In this document: positions 8,952 to 19,001 of the stretch, piece by piece
How the letters are laid out: each line of letters begins with the position of its first letter
How positions within the stretch are numbered: position 1 is the stretch's first letter
Assembly: GCA_051650525.1 (NCBI GenBank)
Contig: JBOFJE010000012.1
Span: 1-64,000, forward strand
Reading direction: 5' to 3'
Origin: CAMREV01 sp051650525
GTDB lineage: Bacteria > Bacillota_I > Bacilli_A > Mycoplasmatales > Mycoplasmoidaceae
DNA length: 64,000 nucleotides
Notes under the pieces: model-generated
What the model saw: the letters and a program-made list of their open reading frames with translations, nothing else
Database searches by the model: none
What the model was told of the DNA's origin: nothing
Translations under genes and position numbers: made by a program

Positions 8952-9323
8952 ATGAAAATCATTAACTCAAAAAAAGCTCCAGCAGCAATTGGTCCATATA
9001 GCCAAGCAATTAATGCAGGGAATACAATTTATGTTTCAGGTCAATTGCCAATTAATCAAGCAACAAATTCAATGCCTGAATGCATTAAAGAACAAACACT
9101 TCAATCATTAACAAATATTAAATATATTTTGGAAGAAGCAGGTTATCCATTAACTTCAATAGTAAAAATGACAATTTTCCTAGATAATATTAATGATTTT
9201 CAAGCTGTTAATGAAGTTTATGGTAAATTTTTAGGTGAACATAAACCAGCAAGAGCTTGTATTGAAGTTGCAAAAATACCCAAAGGTGCATTAATTGAGA
9301 TTGATGCAATTGCATGCAAATAG
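8952..9323 (+). CDS. ridA: RidA family enamine/imine deaminase
   Basis: 123 residues, the usual RidA length, with PAAIGPYSQAI at the N-terminus, VSGQLP, and KPARACIEVAKIPKGA containing the substrate-binding Arg. RidA hydrolyses reactive 2-aminoacrylate-type enamines released by PLP enzymes. It begins 2 bases after the stop of the PQ-loop/MalY fusion, whose lyase domain would release exactly such an intermediate. I infer a co-transcribed detoxifying partner. A very stable hairpin follows at 9354-9404. Confidence 0.93.
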   Translation: MKIINSKKAPAAIGPYSQAINAGNTIYVSGQLPINQATNSMPECIKEQTLQSLTNIKYILEEAGYPLTSIVKMTIFLDNINDFQAVNEVYGKFLGEHKPARACIEVAKIPKGALIEIDAIACK

Positions 9324-9353
9324 TTTTAAATTATTAATAATATAAACTTTTTT

Positions 9354-9404
9354 AATAACACTACATTTATAGTTACCTCCAAGGTATATAAATGTAGTGT
9401 TATT
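9354..9404 (+). terminator. Long hairpin, probable bidirectional terminator
   Basis: The 17-base arms AATAACACTACATTTAT and ATAAATGTAGTGTTATT pair perfectly. The 17-base loop holds a further inner ACCT/AGGT pairing. The downstream T run is weak (TATTATTTTAAA), but the hairpin closes the lyase-ridA unit. Confidence 0.7.
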
Positions 9405-9409
9405 ATTTT

Positions 9410-9920
9410 AAAATACAAGAGAGAGTGAACAAAAATTTATAAAGCATCAGAAGAAAAAAAGAAAATTTAATTACATCACTTAATTGATATCCACTCAAGG
9501 GTTAACTGTACTTTTTTCTCTATTATTAATGATTTTTATCTAAAAAAGTTAAAAGAAATTTGTAAACCACCGTTTGGTTTATTTTTAAAGGAATTTAGAT
9601 TTATTAAATTATCAAATTATTAATTTAGTACCAAATAAAAAAGATAAAAAAAGTAATTGAAGTTAATAAAAAGGCAAAATCTCTTAAAGAAAAATTCTAT
9701 TAATAGATTAAATTAAAAGTCATAAAGTTATGAACTAGAATAGACCAAAAAGTTCATGAAAAACCTTTTATTTTGATTGCTTTCTTTTAAAAGTAAATAT
9801 AATTAATACTGCTTTTTACAATTAAATATAAAGAACACTATAATTAAAAATTCATTAATACTAATAAAAGTTTTTTTAATTTAATATAAATAAATAAGTT
9901 AAAGAATAATTAATATTATA
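9410..9920. other. Non-coding or eroded stretch with one gene-like fragment
   Basis: No intact gene. A stop-free plus-strand piece at about 9473-9620 reads HHLIDIHSRVNCTFFS and ends in FGLFLKEFRFIKLSNY; it has no start and is not recognised. The rest is AT-rich with many stops in all frames. It looks like eroded coding DNA between ridA and folC copy 2. Confidence 0.4.
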
Positions 9921-9922
9921 TA

Positions 9923-11119
9923 AATTATTACCCTAAATTGAAATTCTTTTTAATTTCTCCAATAAAATATATACTTCCTGTAAAAATAATATTTATATAT
10001 TGTTTTGATGCTTGAAAAAATAATTGGTTTAAATTATCACTGTGCATAGTATATAAATCATTTGGTATTTTTTCAATGTCCATTTGATTAAAACTGTTTT
10101 TTGACGAATATAAAAAGATATTTTTATAATTAAAATTATTAATATTTTTTAAAAGAACAGCTGGATCTTTCCCCATTTTAGCATTAAAAATAATTACAGT
10201 TTCTTCAGATTTTCAATTTAATTTTTTCATAGTTTGACACAATTTGTTAATTCCATCAACATTATGTGCTCCATCCATAACTATTGGAATATTATCAATT
10301 TTATTTATTTCCCAACTTTTTTCCAAATAGCCTTGATTAATATTTGAATTAATAAATTCATAACTATAACCAAGATCTAGTAAAACTGCAATTGCAATTG
10401 TTGCATTATTAATTTGATAATCACAATAAGAATTTATTGTTCATTTTTCCTTTAAAAAACTAAAAATTTGTTGATCCTGTTTACTACTATATTTTTTAGT
10501 TTTTTGATAAACATTAAATATCTTTTTAAATTTAATAATGGAAATCAAAATAGCAAATATTCTTAATCAGATTTTATCTATGTAAACAATAACCTTTTTA
10601 TTGTTAAATTTTATAACTCAAAATTTTTGGTACATAATTTTAAAAATGTTACTACCTAATACATCCATATGATCATAAGTAATGCTTGGAATACAAATAT
10701 AATCTACTTTTTTAATAAAATTTGTACTATCAAATAAACCACCAATGCCTGCCTCTAAAATAATAATATCAACCTTATTCTTCAAAAAATAAGAAATAGC
10801 TATCAATAAATATTTTTCAAAAAAGCTAAGTTCATATTTTTGAATTATTAATTCATTGTCAATTATCAATTTATTAATTTCTTTTGTATTTATACAATTA
10901 TTATTAATTTTAATTCTTTCATTCTCAAATAAAATATGGGGACTTGTGAAGAGTCCAACTTTTTTATTTTGACTTATAACATTATTCAAAAAATGACAAA
11001 CACTACCTTTGCCATTTGTGCCTAAGACATGAATTATTTTAATATTCAAAAAATCTCAATTTAATTCTTTTTTTATTTTTTTAAATTTGCAAGGAGAATT
11101 TTTGAATTTCAAACCATAT
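9923..11119. repeat. Direct repeat copy 2 (folC-like), about 1.2 kb
   Basis: Partner of 4512-5708, same orientation, offset 5411 bases. This copy extends through the intact start codon and its own upstream region. Confidence 0.8.
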
Positions 11120-11130
11120 TTATTATTCAT
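9928..11130 (-). CDS. folC: FolC-like folylpolyglutamate/dihydrofolate synthase copy 2
   Basis: 400 residues from ATG 11130, with four TGA-Trp codons. Motifs: HVLGTNGKGSVCHF (ATP P-loop, residues ~35-45), LFTSPHI, LEAGIGGLFDST, YDHMDVLG and VMDGAHNVDG. The enzyme polyglutamylates tetrahydrofolates in the cytosol, which retains folates and raises their affinity for C1 enzymes. The organism encodes PurN here, which uses 10-formyl-tetrahydrofolate, so the link is functional. A TATAAT (minus strand, 11160-11165) lies about 30 bases upstream of the ATG. This is the complete copy of the duplicated pair. Confidence 0.85.
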
Positions 11131-11257
11131 ATACACTTATCTATTATTTATTTTTTATAATTATACTTTATTGATAAAAACAATAAATTAATTTAAATCA
11201 AAAATTTTATATTTATAAAAAACTTAATTTTTATATTATTAGTTAATTTAATTTATG

Positions 11258-11263
11258 TATAAT
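11258..11263 (+). promoter_or_regulatory. Candidate -10 element for the peroxiredoxin gene
   Basis: TATAAT preceded by TTATG, 31 bases before the GTG start. It is followed by AAGGA at 11283-11287 as the ribosome-binding site. No convincing -35 was identified. Confidence 0.4.
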
Positions 11264-11294
11264 ATTTATAATTTACTAAATAAGGAAAAATATT

Positions 11295-11900
11295 GTGATA
11301 GTTACAAAAAAAGCAATTGATTTTACTGCTGAAGCAATTATGCCAGATAATTCAATTAAAAGTGATTTTAATTTATATAATGCAATTGAAAAATCAAAAA
11401 AAGGAATTATTTTATTCTTTTGACCAAAGGATTTCACTTTTGTTTGTCCTTCTGAAATTATTGCTTTCAATAATAAACTTGATGATTTTAAATCAAGGGG
11501 ATTTGACTTAGTTGGAATTAGTATAGATTCTGAATTTGTTCATCTTGCATGAAAGAAAGTTCCTGTTGAAAAAGGTGGAATTGGCAATATACAATTTCCA
11601 CTAATTTCTGACATAACAAAACAAATTGCAAGGGATTATGACATTCTTTTAGATGAAAAAATTGCATTAAGAGCTACATTTATTATTAACAAAAATAAAA
11701 TTATTCGTCATTCAACAATTAATGATCTACCGATTGGAAGAAATGTTGAAGAAACATTAAGAACAGTAGATGCAATTATTCATACAGATGAATTTGGTGA
11801 TGTTTGTCCTGCAAATTGAAAAAGTAAAATGGCTACAATGAAACCAAATCCAGATGGAGTTGCTGCATATTTATCAAAAAATTCTGGTGATTTAAAATAA
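11295..11900 (+). CDS. 2-Cys peroxiredoxin (AhpC/Prx family)
   Basis: 201 residues. The peroxidatic cysteine is in FTFVCPSEI (residue ~47) and the resolving cysteine in GDVCPANW near residue 170, with conserved FFWPKDFT before and the substrate-positioning Arg in IALRATFII. It reduces hydrogen peroxide and organic peroxides using a thiol donor, presumably thioredoxin, since no AhpF is nearby. The start is GTG 11295, chosen because AAGGA lies 7-8 bases upstream. No in-frame ATG fits better. First gene of a three-gene plus-strand cluster; the next gene starts 6 bases after its stop. Confidence 0.92.
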
Positions 11901-11906
11901 TTAATA

Positions 11907-12239
11907 ATGGCTGTAGAGCAATTTAAAAATTACATCTTATCTCAAAACAGTCAATCAAAATGCAAATATTGTTCAAGAATGTATTGTGAATTGAGAATAA
12001 TCGAGAAAGAAACTGTTTGCAAAGATTGTTTTTTAAAGAAGTTTTTAGTTTCCAAAAAAAGATTTTTTTATGATTCATTCAATTTAAATTATAGAAAAGT
12101 TGTTGATCAAAAGACAAAAAAAAATTATGTTTTTTCTGTTCTTATATTGCTTTCTATAATATTTATAAATGTAATTTTTTTTTCTGGTTTAAGTTATGGA
12201 ATATCTTATATAATTGAGCATTTTTTTCGTTTGTCATAA
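11907..12239 (+). CDS. Zinc-ribbon plus membrane-anchor protein
   Basis: 110 residues, family not recognised. The N-terminal half carries two CxxC-type pairs (CKYC and CKDC, residues ~19-50), as in a small zinc ribbon. The C-terminal third (VLILLSIIFINVIFFSGLSYGI, split by no charge) is one or two transmembrane segments. It lies between the peroxiredoxin and the DUF1295 gene with short gaps, suggesting an operon. Likely a membrane-anchored metal-binding protein; nothing further can be supported. Confidence 0.65.
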   Translation: MAVEQFKNYILSQNSQSKCKYCSRMYCELRIIEKETVCKDCFLKKFLVSKKRFFYDSFNLNYRKVVDQKTKKNYVFSVLILLSIIFINVIFFSGLSYGISYIIEHFFRLS

Positions 12240-12262
12240 TGTTCATTAAAAGGAGTTTATAA

Positions 12263-13132
12263 ATGGATTATTTAAATATTATATATATTTTATTAATAAG
12301 TCTTGGGATAAATTATTTCTTTTTTATATTTGCATGAATTTTTAAAAGTGATGTTTTTACTGATCTAACTTATGCATTAAGCTTTATATCTATTAATTTA
12401 ATTTTCTTTGTTTGACACAGAAATTTTAATTATATGCATATATTAATTTATATTTTAATTAACATTTGAGCAATAAGGTTAGGGAGATATTTATTTTTAA
12501 GAATAATAAAAATGAAAGTTGACCATCGATTTGATAAAATGAGAAACTCTTTTATCAAATTCTCTCTATTCTGAACATTACAAGCAATTAGTGTTTGAAT
12601 TATTATCACTCCATGTACTATGTTTTTAACTATTCCTGGAAAAATACTGGATCATAGTTCTTATGGTTGAGTTGCTATTTTTATATTTTTAATTGGCATA
12701 TTTGCTCTTATTTTTGAAACTATAGCTGACATACAAAGTAATAATTTCTATAATAAAATGAAATCTAAAAAACCTGATTGTTCATTCTTAAATACTGGAT
12801 TGTGAAAAGCATCGAGACATCCGAATTATTTTGGTGAAATAGTATTTTGATATTCAATGACATTGACAACTATTGTATACACACTAATTAATAGTCAAAA
12901 ACAAATTTACTATATCAATATTTTATTTTTAATTTCTCCTATTTATTTAAATTTTATTTTAGTTTATGTTTCAGGAATTCGAATGTCTGAACTTCGCTGA
13001 ATAAATTGCTATCAAACAAACAAAGAATTTAAAGATTACATTCATAAGACAAGTGCATTAATTCCTTTTTTGGGAAAAAAAGGTCCAATGTCTATTTTAA
13101 AAAATAAGTATGAACAAATGAAATCATTATAA
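12263..13132 (+). CDS. DUF1295 / steroid-5-alpha-reductase-like membrane protein
   Basis: 289 residues with TGA as Trp throughout; ATG 12263 follows AAAAGGAG. About six hydrophobic segments are visible. The diagnostic C-terminal region GLWKASRHPNYFGE (residues ~180-193), followed by a membrane segment and SGIRMSELRW, matches the DUF1295/isoprenylcysteine methyltransferase-like superfamily. Members are membrane enzymes, but the substrate is unknown. It ends convergently with yqeG, overlapping by 6 bases, with no room for a separate terminator. Confidence 0.8.
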
Positions 13133-13723
13133 TAATTCACATTCTTGATTATTATAATGATTATTTTGCTTGATAAAAGATTTTTCATGACTCAATTTTT
13201 TATAAATAAAATTTTCCATAAAATTAAAAAATCTGTTTGAAAATTTTAGATCATTAACTGTATCAATAATTGATAAAACAAGGATACTTTGAGCCTTAAT
13301 TCGGTTTGCTGCAAGAATATCAGTTATGAATTGGTCACCAATAAATAATGTTTCACTAGCATCAATTTGATGGTTTATAAATAATTTTTTTATTTTAAAA
13401 ATAAAAGGCTTGAAAGTGCTAGATAAATAACCATCAATTTTTACCTTCTCTTCAAGTTTTGTAATAAATTTCTCCACTCTTTCTTTTCTATTATTACTAA
13501 CAATATATAATCGAAATCCAATGCTTTTAATGTGTTTTACTAAATCAATATTAGATGCTGATGGAATTGATTTAAAACTTGGAACTAATGTGTTATCTAA
13601 ATCACAAATAATTACCCTAATTCCTTGTTGATATAAATTTTCAAAATTAACATCTTGGATTGATTTTATATAATTATCAGGTCTTAAATAATTCAATCAG
13701 TAAGTATTTATTTTTAAATTCAT
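13127..13723 (-). CDS. yqeG: YqeG-family HAD phosphatase
   Basis: 198 residues from ATG 13723; one TGA-Trp sits between this start and the first later Met. The HAD nucleophile motif ICDLDNTLVP (Asp-x-Asp), the motif II Ser-Asn in YIVSNNRKE, and FIGDQFITDI (motif IV) are all present. YqeG-like proteins are cytosolic phosphatases of unsettled substrate. It is the last gene of the long minus-strand run and starts 8 bases after the stop of parC. The C-terminal ~40 residues are longer than in short family members. Confidence 0.88.
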
Positions 13724-13731
13724 AATTGTCC

Positions 13732-16152
13732 TTAATTGTTTTTGGAAAAATCAATAATTGTTGAATATGATTGAAAATTACCAATAGGATTAATTTTATC
13801 TGATACTAAGGATAATTTAGATGTGGGGATAAAATTATTAAGATGATAATTCTCGATTACATTATAAAATAAACCTTTTTCAATTTTAATAACTTTAACA
13901 ACAAGTTGTTGTTGCTTAGATGGTAAATAAATCATTTTGCCAAATGTTCCTCGATTGAATTTTTGGATGTCATCAATTGCAACTTTTTTATGACCTTTAT
14001 TAGTAAAAATATAGCATTCGTAATCATTTATACCATTGGAAAAAGCATCAACTACATGGTCAAGATCTTTTAATTTAATATTAATAACTCCGCTTGAATT
14101 TTTAGACTGCAGTGGAATATCATCTAATGGATATCTTAAAGCCATTCCATTACTTGTAAATGTTACAAACTGAGTGTCATTTGATTTTATGAAAGAACAA
14201 TGAACTAATTCATCATTGTTTTTTAATTTAAAAATATGTTGTTGTTTTGTATTTGATGATATAAAAATTTCATCACAAATCATTTGTTTTACAAAACCAT
14301 TTTTTGTCACTAATAAAATCTTAAAATTAGGAATAGTCATTTTATTGCCGGGAAAGCAGAAAATAACAAATTCATCAATATCTAAAGTGATAAATTCATT
14401 TAAATGAATCCCATATTGACTTTTGAACAAAGTTGGTTTAATTTTATAACAAGGAATAGAAATTAAACGAGCCTTTGATGTAATCAATATTAAATGCTGC
14501 AAACTATTTAATGATGAAGTAAAAAATATTGGATAATCGTCTTCTTTATATTTAAATTTTAATAAATCAGTTTCTAATTCAACTTTTTCATTGCTTGATT
14601 TAAGATATCCATATTTTGTAATACAGAACAATCTTGTTACAACTTCCATAACATCTAGATGACTAAATTCATACTCTACTAAATTAGCTTCAATTTTAGA
14701 TTTTCTTTTAATATTAAAGAATTTTGCATAGCTATTTAAATTAGATTTAATCAAATTATTTCGATGACTTTGATCATTAATTATTAATTCTTGTTCAATA
14801 ATTTTCATTTCAATTTCTTGCAGTTCATTTAATAATTTTTGTGAATCAAAATTAGTTAAATTATATAATCTAAGAGAAACAATTGCATTTGTCTGTTCAT
14901 TATTTAAATTAAAATATGCTTGAACTTTTTCAAGTGCTTGTTCCCTGCTTGAGGAATATCTAATTAATTTAATTAATGCATCAACATCAGATAGTGCTTT
15001 ATTGATTCCAGTAATTATGTTTTTTCTCTTTAAAAATTTTTGGTAGTCATAATTTGCTTTAGTCATAAAAATATGATTGGCTCATTCAATATAACTATCA
15101 ATTAAATTAAAAATTGTTGCATTTATTGGTTTTCGATCTTTAATAACAACTAAATTTGCATTATAAGAAATTTGTAATTGGGTATTCTTTAATAAGTATG
15201 CTTTAATAGCATCAATATTGCAGTTTTTTTCAATCTCAATAACAATCAAAACACCTTCTTTATTGGATTCATCTCTAACTTCGATGATTCCATTAACCTT
15301 ATTATTTAATCGAATTTCATCAATTGATTTTACTAAATTTGATTTGTTAACATCAAATGGAATTTCAGTAATTAATAATTGATAAAAATTATTTTGTTCA
15401 ACTTGTTCTAATTTAGAAATAATATTAATTTTTCCTTTACCAGTATTATAAATATTTTCTATTCCTTCTTTACCTTGAATAATGCCACCAGTTGGAAAAT
15501 CAGGACCTGGCATTAGTTCAATAATTGATTTTAATTGACAATTAGGAAAATTGATTCGATGATTAATAGCATCTTTTAGTTCAATGAAATTAAATGGTGG
15601 AATATTAGTTGCATAACCAGCAGCAATTCCACTTGCTCCATTGACTAAAATATTGGGAAATAATGATGGTAAAACAGTTGGTTCTGTTTCAGAATCGTCA
15701 AAATTTGAAATAAAACTAATAATATCTTTATCAATGCCATCAAGCATGATTTGTCCAATTTTAGAAAGTCTTGCTTCTGTATACCTCATTGCTGCAGCTG
15801 GATCACCATCAATTGATCCATTATTGCCATGCATTTCAATTAAGCAAAAATTATTTTTTCAATCCTGTGACATTCTAACCATTGCTTCATAAATTGCAGA
15901 ATCTCCATGGGGATGGTACTTACCAATAACTTCACCAACAGTTCTTGCTGATTTTTTAAAAGGTTTATCATGAAACATTCCTAATTCATGCATTGCATAT
16001 AATATTCTTCTTTGAACTGGCTTTAAACCATCTCTTATATCAGGAAGAGCACGATCTTGAATAATATATTTAGCATATCGACTAAAACTATCAGAAATAA
16101 TATCATCAAGTGAAACTGGAATAATATTATTTAAATTATCTTTATTAATCAT
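13732..16152 (-). CDS. parC: DNA topoisomerase IV subunit A
   Basis: 806 residues with in-frame TGA at 15067-15081 and 15835-15858. The catalytic tyrosine is in AAMRYTEARLS (residue ~118), after GEVIGKYHPHGDSAIYEAM (quinolone-pocket region, Ser retained). GLKPVQRRILYAM is typical. GyrA/ParC proteins cut and pass DNA duplexes. It is called ParC rather than GyrA because it lies 3 bases after parE, the usual parEC order, and because it has EAMVRM after HGDSAIY. The C-terminal beta-pinwheel (residues ~480-790) is present but divergent. Confidence 0.93.
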
Positions 16153-16155
16153 GTT

Positions 16156-18036
16156 TTACTCCATATCAAAATTAATATTATTTGAAATCCATTCTTTTCT
16201 AATAGTAGTATTATCACCCATTAATGCACAAATTCTTTTTTCTGCTAGAACTGCATCATTTATTTTTACTTGAATAATCTTTCTAGTTTCTGGATTCATT
16301 GTTGTTTCTCATAGTTGATCTGAATTCATTTCACCAAGCCCTTTATATCTTTGAATTTGATAATTTGTTCATTTTTCTTTATATTCATTTAATTCAAACT
16401 CTTCTCATAAATAAACAAATTTTTTGTTTGATGAAATTTTATATAAGGGAGGTTGAGCAATATAAACTCGGCCGCTTTCAAGTAAAGGTTTCATGTATCG
16501 ATAAAAAAATGTTAATAAAAGAATTTGAATATGGCTTCCATCAGTATCAGCATCAGTCATAATGATGATCTTGCCATATTTAGCTCTATTTAAGTTAAAA
16601 TCAGCAGCAATTGAAGCTCCAATTGAAGAAATAATTGTATTAATTTCTTCATTATTAAGAATATCTTTTATAGAAGCTTTTTCAACATTAATTATTTTTC
16701 CTTTTAATGGAAGAATAGCTTGATTCTTTCGATCACGAGCTAGTTTAGCTGTTCCTCCAGCTGAATCACCTTCAACTAAAAAAAGTTCAGTATGAAGTCC
16801 TTTAGACTGGCATGGAGTTAATTTACCAGATAGTAATCTCTCTCTTTTAGTTCCTTTTATTTGTCTAACTTCTTCTCTTGCTTTTTTTGCAGCCATTCGA
16901 GCATCCATTGCTCTCTTTGCTTTAGTAATTATGTGCATTGCTGCTTTTTTATTTTCAGTCAATCAAAGAGTTAATTTAGTAATAGTTATTTTTTTAACTG
17001 CACTAAATGCTTGACTTGTGTAAAGCTTGTTTTTTGTTTGCCCTTCATATGAAATTAAACTTTCTGGAATTTTTACTGAAACAATAGAACTCAAACCTTC
17101 TCGGACATCTCCATTTTCAAAATTTGGATCTTTTTGGTTTAAAATTTTATATTTTCTAGCAAAATCATTAATAACCTCAGCTAAACCAACTTTAAATCCA
17201 ATTTCATGACTACCACCTTCGATTGTTTTAATAGAATTAGCAAATGAAACCACAACTTCACTTGCATCATTTGTATATTGAATGGCAATTTCAACATCAA
17301 TTAAATCAATTGTTGCACAAAAATAAATTACTTTAGAAATTGAAATTTTGTCTTTATTTAAAAAATCTAAATATTCAATTATTCCGTTTTTTGCAAAAAA
17401 TTCTTCTTTAATATTTTCTATTTTACTCTCAAGTGAAATTTTCAATCCCTTAAATAAAAAACTAGATTCTTGAACTCTTTCTCTAATTAATGAATATTTA
17501 AATTTAGTAGAACTAAAAATAAATGGGTCTGGCAAAAAAGTAACTTTTGTTCCTGTTTTGTTAGTAGAACCAATTTGCTTTAGGGGATCTTTAATATTAC
17601 CACCATTTTGATAACTAGCAGAAAAAAGCATTTTATCCCGCATAACTTCAACAACTAATCATTTAGATAATGCATTGACAACAGAAGCACCAACTCCATG
17701 AAGACCACCAGCATTCTGATAAGCATTACCATCGAATTTACCACCAGCATGTAATTCAGTAAAGACTGTATCAACTGTTGATTTTTTCGTTGTTTTATTT
17801 ATTCCTGTTGGAATTCCTCTACCATTATCAGTAATAGAAATTGATTCATCTTCATTGATGACAATGGTAATGTTATTTGCAAATCCAGCCATAACTTCAT
17901 CTATAGCATTATCAATAATTTCTCAAACTAAATGGTGCAATCCTTTTTGATCTGTAGAACCAATATACATTCCTGGTCTTTTTCTAACAGGATCAAGTCC
18001 TTTTAAAACTTTTATGCTACTATCACTATAATTCAT
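16156..18036 (-). CDS. parE: DNA topoisomerase IV subunit B
   Basis: 626 residues. The GHKL ATPase domain shows EIIDNAIDEV, DNGRGIP and GGLHGVGASVVNALS; the Toprim domain shows LVEGDSAGG and IIMTDADTDGSH (metal acids); YKGLGEMN is near the C-terminus. It supplies ATP hydrolysis for ParC. ATG 18036 follows AGGAA. A 71-base gap upstream separates it from rpiB, so it may have its own promoter although it is codirectional with the purine genes. Confidence 0.94.
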
Positions 18037-18107
18037 TTTATTTCCTATAATTTATCTTATAAAAAAAACAACAATAAAAATATATTATTGAATTCTAATT
18101 TAAAATA

Positions 18108-18605
18108 CTATTTTTTACTGTTGTTTGCTATATCATTAAATAAATCATCACGATCAATTAATTTGGAGATTTTTTGATTTATTAAATTGATGTTATTATC
18201 ATTTTTATTTAAATATTTTGTATTTAAAAAAACCTTGATTAAATCTATGATTCTCCCATATCCATTAACTCTTTCCCCAATGGCTAAAATGTTTGCATCA
18301 TAATTTTCACGAGCTAATTTAACTTGAATTAATTCGCTAGCTAAAATACATCTTGCATATTTAACCTTATTTGCAGCATTTGAAATTCCAATTCCTGTCC
18401 CACAAATAACAATTCCATAATCAAAATTTTTCTTGACAACATTTATGGCAACTCTTCTTCCAAAAATTGGATAATGTGTGCTTTCATTATCATTAGTTCC
18501 AAAATCACAAATATCGTGCCCTTGAGATTTTAAAAAATCAATAATTTTATTCTTTAATAAAATGGCTGTGTGATCACAACCAATTGCAATTTTATATCTA
18601 TTCAT
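18108..18605 (-). CDS. rpiB: RpiB/LacAB-family isomerase, subunit A (catalytic Cys, no C-terminal Arg motif)
   Basis: 165 residues. It keeps IGCDHTA (Asp11, His12) and VICGTGIGIS with the catalytic-type Cys68 and the anion-hole loop, so it can in principle carry the isomerase chemistry. However, the position normally occupied by a catalytic His (RxHND in typical RpiB) reads RENYD. The C-terminal phosphate-binding EGGRHxxR motif is absent; the tail reads LNTKYLNKNDNNINLIN instead. The neighbouring gene, overlapping by 8 bases, retains exactly those missing parts. RpiB interconverts ribose 5-phosphate and ribulose 5-phosphate; its place in a purine operon fits supply of ribose 5-phosphate. Confidence 0.85.
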   Translation of the reverse strand: MNRYKIAIGCDHTAILLKNKIIDFLKSQGHDICDFGTNDNESTHYPIFGRRVAINVVKKNFDYGIVICGTGIGISNAANKVKYARCILASELIQVKLARENYDANILAIGERVNGYGRIIDLIKVFLNTKYLNKNDNNINLINQKISKLIDRDDLFNDIANNSKK

Positions 18606-18999
18606 TTTCTTCCAATTCCCTATTCAACATTTTGATCCTAATATTATGTCTGTTGCCCTCAAATTTAGCTTTTTTAAGCTGGTTTACAATTGCTAACAAT
18701 AAATTACAAGAAACAACATTCATTGGAATAATTAAAATATTAGAATTATTATGTTCAATTGTCATGTGAGCTGAGTATTCATCAGAAACTATTGCTACAA
18801 TAGAATATGAAATTTTAGAAAGGTACATTAATAAAAAAATACCATCATCTGTTAAAATAATATATCTTTTATTTTCATCAAAATTTAAATCAAGATAATT
18901 CTTAATTTCTTCATCAGAATTGAAATAATTAAAATCATTCTCATCTATTTTATTATGAATTAAATTATTGTATTTTTTTAAAATCAAGTAAGAAATCAT
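18598..18999 (-). CDS. RpiB/LacA-like partner subunit B (phosphate-binding residues, no catalytic Cys)
   Basis: 133 residues, shorter than RpiB. Its C-terminal half aligns with the family: SDEYSAHMTIEHNNSNILII (conserved His83), and KFEGNRHNIRI (residues 112-122), matching EGGRHxxR. The N-terminal CDH motif and the GTGIG/Cys loop are lost (YIILTDDGIFLL in their place). It lies 2 bases after purN and overlaps subunit A. I infer that A and B form shared active sites, as in LacA-LacB galactose-6-phosphate isomerase, but this is not shown. An alternative is an independent regulatory paralogue. Confidence 0.7.
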   Translation of the reverse strand: MISYLILKKYNNLIHNKIDENDFNYFNSDEEIKNYLDLNFDENKRYIILTDDGIFLLMYLSKISYSIVAIVSDEYSAHMTIEHNNSNILIIPMNVVSCNLLLAIVNQLKKAKFEGNRHNIRIKMLNRELEENE

Positions 19000-19001
19000 T
19001 T

